The translations under genes and the position numbers were made by a program. 5,168 nucleotides of DNA from Nitrospinaceae bacterium (lineage in GTDB: Bacteria > Nitrospinota > Nitrospinia > Nitrospinales > VA-1), in the NCBI GenBank assembly GCA_029937635.1, contig JAPYPM010000175.1, positions 1 to 5,168 on the forward strand. The letters run 5' to 3'. Positions 1 through 5,168 of this stretch are shown here, piece after piece. The notes beneath the pieces were generated by a model. The model searched no databases and was not told the origin of the DNA. It worked only from the letters and a program-made list of their open reading frames with translations. The number at the start of each line of letters is the position of its first letter. Position 1 is the stretch's first letter.

Positions 1-351
1 CACGAGATTTACCATTTCCGTCATTAGGTCTACGTTAGGCATAGCGACATAACCTGTTTCATTGGCATCGGGATGGTTTGGATTAAATACTAACCGTGGT
101 TCACTTTGGTCTTCGATAATTTCAGTAATTATGGATTGCAAAACATTTTCCCCAAGCTCAGACTTTAATATTTCATTAAAATTATCTTCAAATGGTAAGG
201 CGGTCACAACAAGTTCTTTACGCCTGTATGGGCCTCCTTCAGGTGTTCGCGTGGTCTCAATATTGGCAAGATTACTAGAAACCGTTTCCATAAGTTTGCG
301 TTGAACGTTTAGCCCGGATGAACTGATTTTCATTGATGTTAAAAAATCCAT
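1..351 (-). CDS. flgC: Flagellar basal-body rod protein FlgC (3' end beyond window)
   Basis: FlgC is a proximal rod subunit of the flagellar basal body. It is exported by the flagellar type III apparatus and polymerises in the periplasm with FlgB, FlgF and FlgG. The frame gives 117 residues before running off the left edge; FlgC is usually about 135-150 residues, so only the C-terminal helix is missing. Family marks seen are the N-terminal start MDFLTSMKISSSGLNVQR (residues 1-18), the rod/hook-type SSNLANI (25-31), GGPYRRKE (39-46) and the late YVAMPNVDLMTEMVNLV (101-117). There is no signal peptide, as expected for this export route. I chose the ATG at 351 because it gives the canonical FlgC N terminus and has an AAAAGG (366-361) nine bases upstream. 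An in-frame ATG at 393 would add 14 residues, lacks a Shine-Dalgarno and breaks the family pattern. A sigma-54-type promoter lies just upstream. FlgB is not encoded between this gene and the regulator, which is unusual. Confidence 0.96.
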   Translation of the reverse strand, partial: MDFLTSMKISSSGLNVQRKLMETVSSNLANIETTRTPEGGPYRRKELVVTALPFEDNFNEILKSELGENVLQSIITEIIEDQSEPRLVFNPNHPDANETGYVAMPNVDLMTEMVNLV

Positions 352-424
352 TGCCTTTTGCCTTTTTAGTAAATGATTAATTGGTGCTCCCATATAGAAG
401 CGCTATGCTGTATATACGTAATAA

Positions 425-440
425 AGCAATATCCATACCA
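425..440 (-). promoter_or_regulatory. Candidate sigma-54 (-24/-12) promoter of flgC
   Basis: On the minus strand the sequence reads TGGTATGGATATTGCT. This keeps the invariant GG (439-438) and GC (427-426) at the required ten-base separation and a perfect TTGCT -12 box. It departs from the consensus TGGCAC-N5-TTGCW only at the two C positions of the -24 box, both replaced by T. The predicted start near 414 would leave a leader of about 63 nt before the flgC ATG. The preceding gene encodes a GAFTGA-bearing sigma-54 activator and rod genes are classic targets of such activators, which supports the call. It rests on pattern only. Confidence 0.6.
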
Positions 441-531
441 AAATACAGACAGATTATTTTTATGAATTTGTTTTTTATTCTGCTTAGCCGTTATATCTTA
501 ATGACTTATAAGGATTACGTGGTTTGAGTTT

Positions 532-546
532 TTTCCTTAAAGGAAA
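532..546. promoter_or_regulatory. Perfect 15-bp dyad, candidate upstream activator site
   Basis: TTTCCTT and AAGGAAA form a perfect inverted repeat around a single central base (539). Its centre is about 125 bp upstream of the predicted sigma-54 start near 414, within the normal range for enhancer sites of NtrC-family activators whose Fis-type helix-turn-helix dimers bind dyads. It is unlikely to be a terminator: allowing a loop leaves only a five-pair AT-rich stem and no U tract follows on the minus strand. The link to the adjacent regulator is inference. Confidence 0.4.
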
Positions 547-550
547 TAAA

Positions 551-574
551 GTAAAGGGAGGTAAGAGGGGGATG
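551..574 (-). terminator. C-rich, G-free transcript stretch, possible Rho-loading site
   Basis: The minus-strand transcript downstream of the regulator stop contains 24 nt with 13 C and no G, in an otherwise A/T-dominated region. Unstructured C-rich, G-poor RNA just after a stop codon is the usual description of a Rho utilisation site. No intrinsic hairpin with a U tract is visible between the regulator stop and flgC. Termination here would separate the regulatory transcript from the sigma-54 rod transcript. The assignment is compositional only. Confidence 0.25.
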
Positions 575-580
575 TCATTT

Positions 581-591
581 ATTTGACAAAT
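581..591. repeat. Short inverted repeat ATTTG-A-CAAAT
   Basis: A perfect 5-bp inverted repeat around one base lies 22 bp past the regulator stop, with its centre about 170 bp upstream of the predicted flgC start site. It does not share sequence with the 532-546 dyad, so it is not obviously a second copy of the same operator. In AT-rich DNA a dyad this small may be chance. Confidence 0.2.
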
Positions 592-612
592 TTAAGAAAA
601 ATACGGCTTTAT

Positions 613-2034
613 TTAGTTTTCTATTGGGTTTTTGTAAGCGGCTAGTTTATTGCGAAGAGTGCGTATACTGATGCCCAAGCTTTCGGCTGCTTTTGTTTTG
701 TTCCCATTTACTTCTTCCAGAGTCTGGTTAATCAGCTCTTTTTCCATAGCATATATTGTACCTTTAAAATTTTCGAGAGGCTGGGTTTTTCCGGTTTGTA
801 TATCTTCTTCATCAAAGAATAGGTGAGAGGGGAGCAGTGTGTCTTCTTCGCACATGAGAGTTGCTCGTTCGATTATATTTTCGAGTTCTCGTACGTTGCC
901 AGGCCATCGGTATTTTTGGAGCAATTCGATTGTTTCGTTAGCTATATGGGAGATACTTTTATTAAGACCTTTTGAGTGTTTTTCTATAAAATGTTCGGCT
1001 AATGTCTGGATATCATCAATTCTATCTCTTAGAGGAATTAGCTTCAAAGGGATTACATTTAAGCGATAATATAAATCTTCCCGAAACTGATTTTCTTGGA
1101 TACGCTTTTTGATATTTCGGTTTGTTGTAGCTACAATACGCACATCAACAGGAATGGGTGTGCGCCCGCCAACCTTGTCTATTTCATGTTCCTGTAAAAC
1201 CCGTAATAATTTAGCTTGAAGAGGTAAACTCATCTCAGTAACCTCATCAAGTAACAATGTTCCTTTGTGAGCTAACTCAAACTTACCATCTTTACGTTCT
1301 ATAGCTCCCGTAAAAGCTCCTTTTTCGTGTCCAAATAATTCGGTTTCAAGAAGACCTTCAGGAAGGGCAGCACAGTTTACTGCCATGAATGGTTTTTCTG
1401 CGCGTGGGCTCGTTTGGTGAATATGGCGAGCAAACATTTCCTTACCCGTTCCAGTATCGCCCATGATAAGAACAGTTGACCTGCTGTAGGAAATATTTTC
1501 AACAAACTTGATAAGCTCTAGCATTTGTGCATTTTGGGTTATTATGCGCCGTCCTTGACCAGAGGGTTTGCTTATTTTGGATGTAAGGCGAACGGGTTCA
1601 TTTTTTGTGAAACTCTTGTTCAGAAAAGCTCTGTTTACAGTAGCTATAAGAATGTCTGCAGAAAATGGTTTGAGTAGGTAATCAAATGCACCTGCCTTAA
1701 TGGTTTCGACTGCATTATCAATATCTCCATAGGCAGTCATCATGATGGCTACTGTTTGGGGCGATTTATTTTTAAGCGCATATAATAACTCGACACCGTT
1801 CATTTTAGGCATATTTACGTCGGTTAATACCAGATCAAAGGAATCCGCACTGAACTTTTCTAAAGCCTGCTTCCCATTTTCGGCTATGGTGATAGAATAA
1901 CCTTCCCTCTTGAGTGTGGTTTCAAGGGCTATTCGCATTTCGATTTCATCATCGACGACCAAAATATTTTTTTTAGAATTATTTTTTGTCAAGTTCGTAG
2001 TCCCAGTATGGAATTTTAAGAATGAATTGGGCAC
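613..2034 (-). CDS. Sigma-54-dependent flagellar response regulator, FlrC/FlgR/NtrC family
   Basis: This transcriptional activator is phosphorylated by the adjacent kinase and uses ATP hydrolysis to open sigma-54 RNA polymerase complexes. Residues are numbered from the GTG at 2034. The receiver spans about 23-140, with acidic pocket D28/D29, phosphoacceptor D72 in VLTDVNMP, T100 and K122 (LLKPF). The AAA+ domain spans about 163-395: Walker A GDTGTGKE (192-199), intact GAFTGA sigma-54 loop (239-244), Walker B LLLDE (260-264), arginine-finger region REDLYYRLNV (318-327) and sensor II WPGNVREL (377-384). A Fis-type helix-turn-helix occupies about 444-467 (GNKTKAAESLGISIRTL). All key residues are present. 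The start is uncertain. GTG at 2034 has AAGGA four bases upstream but makes a 56-bp overlap with the kinase. TTG at 1992 gives 459 residues, a 14-bp overlap and the nine-residue lead-in usual for this family. The flgC gene downstream and the kinase pairing point to flagellar control; a ZraR/AtoC-like role is possible from sequence alone. Confidence 0.93.
   Translation of the reverse strand: MPNSFLKFHTGTTNLTKNNSKKNILVVDDEIEMRIALETTLKREGYSITIAENGKQALEKFSADSFDLVLTDVNMPKMNGVELLYALKNKSPQTVAIMMTAYGDIDNAVETIKAGAFDYLLKPFSADILIATVNRAFLNKSFTKNEPVRLTSKISKPSGQGRRIITQNAQMLELIKFVENISYSRSTVLIMGDTGTGKEMFARHIHQTSPRAEKPFMAVNCAALPEGLLETELFGHEKGAFTGAIERKDGKFELAHKGTLLLDEVTEMSLPLQAKLLRVLQEHEIDKVGGRTPIPVDVRIVATTNRNIKKRIQENQFREDLYYRLNVIPLKLIPLRDRIDDIQTLAEHFIEKHSKGLNKSISHIANETIELLQKYRWPGNVRELENIIERATLMCEEDTLLPSHLFFDEEDIQTGKTQPLENFKGTIYAMEKELINQTLEEVNGNKTKAAESLGISIRTLRNKLAAYKNPIEN
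1967..1974 (-). repeat. A8 homopolymer at the regulator N terminus
   Basis: Eight consecutive A on the coding strand span codons 21-23 of the regulator (K21, K22, N23, numbered from the GTG at 2034), directly before the ILVVDDE receiver start. A one-base slip would frameshift the gene at its very beginning. Tracts of this length also arise by chance in AT-rich DNA. Confidence 0.4.
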
Positions 2035-3211
2035 CTTTTCCTTGCGGGCTTTCTACATCAATAGTTCCTTGGTGGGCTTTAATGATGTTATGAGAAATTG
2101 ACAGGCCAAGACCGGTTCCATGATCTTTTGTTGTAAAAAAAGGGTTAAAGACGTTAGCTAGGTTATCTTCTGAAATTCCGCTACCTTGGTCAGCAACAGT
2201 TATCTTTATAAATTGGCGGCAATAATCAGATTGATTAGACGGTTGTCCCAATTGGGAACTTTTTTGTGTTGTGATTTTTAGATCGCCACCTTCAGGCATA
2301 GCCTGAATAGCATTCCTGATTAAGTTTATAAAAACTTGCTTAAGAAGATGAAAATCACCATTAGCAATAGCATCCTTACATAAGCTGAAAACAGGGTTGA
2401 TTCCTTGTGGAATCAAAATAGCAGAGGAATCTTCAAACAACTCTTTAAGGAGTTTATTAAGGTCACATCGTTGTTGTGATGGTTTTGGTGACTTTGCAAA
2501 TAGAAGCAGGCTTGAAATAATCCTATCCATATTTTTTACGCTAGCCGAAATATGTTCAACAAGTTCTCTTTTGTCGGGGTCATTATTTAGGTCTTTTTTG
2601 AGAAGAGATGAAAATAGTTCGATACTTCCCAGGGGGTTTCTTATCTCATGAGCTATTCCGGCAGCCATTTCACCTGTTGCTCTAAGACGACGATTGCGTT
2701 GGGCTTCTTCTTCTAGGCGACGTAATTCTGTTATGTCTTCTATATTGAGGATTGTTCCTATATGTTCTTTTTTTTTGTCTAGAACAGGAGAAGTTGAGAT
2801 ACGGGTGTAAATTTTTCCATGATGGGGGGTTTCGATTTCTCGTTCAACGATAGGCGACTTTTTTGTTTCTTTAGTTGTCCGGCCAACAATTTTTTCAAAA
2901 AGATCCGTTGGAAACACCTCGCCCAGTGGTTTGTTAAGACACATTTTTGGGTCCAACCCTGTTATTGCACCTGCTGTTTTGTTGAATGTATGAATGGCAT
3001 TATTTTGATCGACTACGATTACACCTGTGGGAAGACTTTCCATGATGTTGTGCAGGTAATTTTTATTGGTTTCCAAGGCTTCATTAAGAACATCGTACGA
3101 ATTTTGTAATAGCTCCGTGGCTACATTGAATGATTGAAAAGCTTGATTGAGGATTGCTACATCCTGTGGACTTCTTTTTTCTGAAGGTGGGTTTTCCATA
3201 AGTAAGTTCAT
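1979..3211 (-). CDS. Cytoplasmic PAS-domain sensor histidine kinase, FlrB/FleS/FlgS-like
   Basis: This kinase is the likely phosphodonor for the regulator encoded next. It has 410 residues and no hydrophobic membrane segment, so it should act in the cytosol. In order: a helical, probably coiled-coil N terminus (about 15-55); one PAS domain (about 52-160, beginning NYLHNIMESLPTGVIVVD); a linker helix TELRRLEEEAQRN; a HisKA domain with the H-box AGIAHEIRNPLGSIELF (184-200, phospho-H188); and a HATPase_c domain with N-box NLIRNAIQA (296-304, N300), G1 box DQGSGI (341-346), F box FNPFFTTK (355-362) and G2 GTGLGL (365-370). All catalytic motifs are intact. FlrB and FleS share this soluble PAS-HisKA-HATPase plan. 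The ATG at 3211 follows a weak GGA; an in-frame ATG at 3199 has no better site. It starts 49 bp after the TPR gene stop and overlaps the regulator, suggesting co-transcription and translational coupling. The PAS ligand or partner cannot be read from sequence. Confidence 0.93.
   Translation of the reverse strand: MNLLMENPPSEKRSPQDVAILNQAFQSFNVATELLQNSYDVLNEALETNKNYLHNIMESLPTGVIVVDQNNAIHTFNKTAGAITGLDPKMCLNKPLGEVFPTDLFEKIVGRTTKETKKSPIVEREIETPHHGKIYTRISTSPVLDKKKEHIGTILNIEDITELRRLEEEAQRNRRLRATGEMAAGIAHEIRNPLGSIELFSSLLKKDLNNDPDKRELVEHISASVKNMDRIISSLLLFAKSPKPSQQRCDLNKLLKELFEDSSAILIPQGINPVFSLCKDAIANGDFHLLKQVFINLIRNAIQAMPEGGDLKITTQKSSQLGQPSNQSDYCRQFIKITVADQGSGISEDNLANVFNPFFTTKDHGTGLGLSISHNIIKAHQGTIDVESPQGKGAQFILKIPYWDYELDKK
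2768..2776 (-). repeat. A9 homopolymer inside the histidine kinase gene
   Basis: Nine consecutive A on the coding strand encode K146-K147-K148 near the end of the PAS domain. A one-base gain or loss would truncate the kinase before H188 and the ATPase domain. It is the longest single-base run I see in the coding parts of the window. Confidence 0.5.
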
Positions 3212-3236
3212 AAGTCCAATGCGACAATAGTTTTCA

Positions 3237-3265
3237 AGTATAGAGTATTACAAAAAACCTTTAAA
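3237..3265 (-). promoter_or_regulatory. Weak candidate sigma-70 promoter for the kinase-regulator pair
   Basis: On the minus strand TTTAAA (3265-3260, four of six matches to the -35 box) is followed after 17 bp by TATACT (3242-3237, five of six matches to the -10 box). This would start transcription near 3230, about 20 nt before the kinase ATG. The -35 box overlaps the stop codon of the TPR gene. Such matches are frequent in AT-rich DNA, so the kinase may simply be read through from the TPR gene. Confidence 0.25.
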
Positions 3266-5168
3266 GAGCGTTCGTATTTTCTTTTTCCCATTCCATTATT
3301 TTTAGTTGTGATTGAGCTGCTTTTTTTATTAAAGCATTTTCCGGTTGAGATTTGATCAATTGATTCAGCTGCGCGGTGGCTTTTGGGTTATTTTTAATCT
3401 TTTTGAGGGCATCAGCTGATATGAACTCCGACCAACTTCTGTGCGGGTGATCGGGGAACAGCTTAATAGCTAACTCGAATGCATCTATACTCTCTGCGTA
3501 TTGTCCTTCCTGATAAAGCGCGTTCGCGATTTTGTAATGTGTCTCTCTTAAATAGTCTGGGGTTATTTTTTGAGTGCGATCGAAGGTATCTATAGTTTTT
3601 TCATAAGCGGCGATAGACCTTACAGTTTCGTTACGATCCGCTTCTAAGGTAGCTATTAGGTAATGAATCTCTGAAGGCAATTTTGGAAACTTTTCGAGAA
3701 TACTTTGATAAGTTTTTAAAGCGTCGTCATATTGTTTACGCCCACTCAATGATTGGGCTAATAGTTTCATAGCGTCACGAATTTTTCCGCTACGTGAAAA
3801 GTTTTTTAGAAAACTACGTGCGACGAACTCGGCTTCACTATAATTTTTTCGTTCATAATGGATTTGTCCGAGGTTAAGGAAAATTCTATCATTATGAATT
3901 TTCTTGGCGTCTAGCAGTTTTACTTTTTCATATAACCGGACAGCCTCAGGTAACATACCTAGAGATTGGTATGCTTCCCCTACTTGTAGGAGCGTTTTTA
4001 AGCTTGTGATTTTACCAATGGAGAGGCTGGTATAATCTGTGTATGAATAAAGAATGGGTAAAATTCCCCCTTGTTTTGCATAATCATCTACCAGAAATAT
4101 TAAAGACTGGCGAATGTATTTTGCTGCCTCACGATGGAATTTAGACTCCTCGCCCAAGGGTAATAGTTTTTTAAATTCCTGAATCGCTTTAAGATAATTT
4201 TGTTGTTTCAATAGGGCTATTCCCTTGCTTAGGGTCACCTCGCTTAGAATATCAACATCCTTGGCGGATTCTAGAATTTTTTCATATGTTTTTAATGGCT
4301 CAAAATAGGAGCTGGTGTCTAAAGTGGCATTGTTTACCCTTAGTCTGGGATAACGAACGCCAATATCAGCCATACGAATTTCTCCATATTGGGACTCTCG
4401 ATTATCGGGATCGAGCTTGGCTGATTGATCGAAAACTGAAAGCGCTTCCATTTCCCTGCCTTGAATAAGGTAAATATCTCCAATGCGATTAAGAACTTTA
4501 TGAGCTTCTTTGTGGGCAGGATCCATATTTATAATTTGAAAATAAAGCTTTCTAGCCTTTGGGAACTCTCTTTTTTTGAAATAGATTTCTCCCATATTAT
4601 TAAAGATTATGGGTGTTTTGTTTACTACTGATGGCCATCGACGAACAGCCTCATTATAAATATCTAATGCACGGGTAAAATTATTTTGATTATAATATTC
4701 GTTAGCAATTTTAATAATCGCCAATTGAGCTTTATTAGACTGTGGAGATTTTTTGAGGATCTTTTGGAATGCTTCGTAAGCTTCTTCATACCGTTTTTCT
4801 TTTAAAAGCATATGAGCCAGACTATTTTTGCGTGCAATGTTGTAAAGACTTCTTTTATTACGTTTGACTCCTTCGTTATACAAGACCCGAGCTTCAAGGG
4901 AATAGCCGATTTCTTCAAAGATATTGCCTGTTTTATAAAGTGCATGATCTAAAAATTTTGACTTTGGAAATTTTCGGGTGGCGTGCTGAAAGGCAGTCAA
5001 AGCCTTCTCGTAGTTAGGATATTTTTGCTTCCATGCAAGGTTAAACTCAGATTCAGCAAGTAAATAAAGTATATTTGGTAAAAGAGGGCTGTCTGGATAG
5101 TCTTTGGCGTATTTTCTAAATAGCTTAATTGCTCCAGTTTCGTTTTTTTCTATTTTTTCTGTTTCCCC
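3261..5168 (-). CDS. Large TPR-repeat protein, flagellar-locus associated (5' end beyond window)
   Basis: The reading frame is open from the right edge (first codon 5168-5166) to the TAA at 3263-3261, giving 635 residues without a start, so the N terminus lies outside. Nearly the whole visible length consists of tetratricopeptide helix pairs of about 34-40 residues with the alternating small/aromatic pattern. Examples, numbered from the first visible codon, are YEKALTAFQHATRKFP (53-68), EEAYEAFQKILKKSPQS near 134-150, ALDIYNEAVRRWP near 172-184, AESIDAFELAIKLFPDHP near 549-566 and a final NNPKATAQLNQLIKSQP. I estimate at least ten units. TPR superhelices bind proteins and have no catalytic residues. 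Any signal peptide or anchor would lie in the missing N terminus. The gene precedes the flagellar kinase by 49 bp on the same strand, so a role in flagellar assembly or in input to the kinase is plausible but inferred. A TTG at 5000 is not the start: the TPR pattern continues upstream of it. Confidence 0.88.
   Translation of the reverse strand, partial: GETEKIEKNETGAIKLFRKYAKDYPDSPLLPNILYLLAESEFNLAWKQKYPNYEKALTAFQHATRKFPKSKFLDHALYKTGNIFEEIGYSLEARVLYNEGVKRNKRSLYNIARKNSLAHMLLKEKRYEEAYEAFQKILKKSPQSNKAQLAIIKIANEYYNQNNFTRALDIYNEAVRRWPSVVNKTPIIFNNMGEIYFKKREFPKARKLYFQIINMDPAHKEAHKVLNRIGDIYLIQGREMEALSVFDQSAKLDPDNRESQYGEIRMADIGVRYPRLRVNNATLDTSSYFEPLKTYEKILESAKDVDILSEVTLSKGIALLKQQNYLKAIQEFKKLLPLGEESKFHREAAKYIRQSLIFLVDDYAKQGGILPILYSYTDYTSLSIGKITSLKTLLQVGEAYQSLGMLPEAVRLYEKVKLLDAKKIHNDRIFLNLGQIHYERKNYSEAEFVARSFLKNFSRSGKIRDAMKLLAQSLSGRKQYDDALKTYQSILEKFPKLPSEIHYLIATLEADRNETVRSIAAYEKTIDTFDRTQKITPDYLRETHYKIANALYQEGQYAESIDAFELAIKLFPDHPHRSWSEFISADALKKIKNNPKATAQLNQLIKSQPENALIKKAAQSQLKIMEWEKENTNAL

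Noticed and set aside
62..304. Open frame of 80 codons on the plus strand over flgC.
   Set aside because: It is antisense to clear FlgC coding sequence and has no family features. The other plus-strand open frames at 839-1069, 1910-2101, 2397-2651, 2819-3109 and 4286-4468 were rejected for the same reason.
391..393. Upstream in-frame ATG for flgC.
   Set aside because: It has no Shine-Dalgarno and adds 14 residues before the conserved MDFLTSM start.
410..420. Overlapping palindromes GTATATAC and TACGTA.
   Set aside because: They are short, AT-rich and at the predicted transcription start; they could be chance and no binding protein is suggested.
557..586. Strong plus-strand Shine-Dalgarno (GGAGGT) nine bases before an ATG at 572.
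   Set aside because: The frame ends after four codons (M-S-F-I-stop) and no plus-strand gene follows; it is the complement of the C-rich tract.
583..613. Consensus-like TTGACA on the plus strand that could start antisense transcription into the regulator.
   Set aside because: No acceptable -10 box lies 16-18 bp downstream; the best is TTTATT at 19 bp.
2028..2046. Plus-strand GGGCAC...TTGC resembling a sigma-54 promoter.
   Set aside because: The GG to GC distance is 12 rather than 10 bases, it lies inside coding sequence, and it points away from any plus-strand gene.
4998..5000. TTG as start of the TPR protein.
   Set aside because: The frame continues open to the window edge with further TPR-like sequence (for example GAIKLFRKYAKDYP), so the true start is outside.

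Overview
The window is an AT-rich bacterial segment in which every supported gene lies on the minus strand, so transcription runs from high to low coordinates. In transcription order it holds: the C-terminal part of a large TPR-repeat protein (right edge to 3261); a soluble PAS-type sensor histidine kinase (3211 to 1979); a sigma-54-dependent NtrC-family response regulator (start at 2034 or 1992, stop at 613); a 261-bp intergenic region; and the 5' part of flgC, the flagellar proximal rod gene (351 to the left edge). Kinase, AAA+ regulator and rod gene together identify a flagellar regulatory locus of the FlrB/FlrC (FleS/FleR, FlgS/FlgR) type. A TPR gene beside such a pair, with rod genes following, is an arrangement I associate with deltaproteobacterial-type and related Gram-negative lineages. 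The low GC content and FlgC sequence fit but do not fix the taxon.

The probable circuit: the cytoplasmic kinase, which has no membrane segment, autophosphorylates on H188 and passes the phosphate to D72 of the regulator. The regulator has an intact GAFTGA loop and Walker motifs, so it should remodel sigma-54 RNA polymerase. The intergenic region before flgC carries a GG-N10-GC sigma-54-type element (440 to 425, minus strand), about 75 bases upstream of the flgC start. A perfect 15-bp dyad (532-546) sits about 125 bp upstream of the predicted transcription start, a normal distance for an activator site. The simplest reading is that the regulator acts on the rod operon next door, with the checkpoint and its target encoded side by side.

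Points that stand out: flgB is not upstream of flgC; a C-rich, G-free stretch of transcript follows the regulator stop and may serve Rho-dependent termination; both two-component genes contain long A tracts; and the regulator start codon is ambiguous within the kinase overlap. No RNA gene, mobile element, CRISPR array or evident new defence-like system was seen. The only gap between genes besides 352-612 is the 49 bp at 3212-3260.
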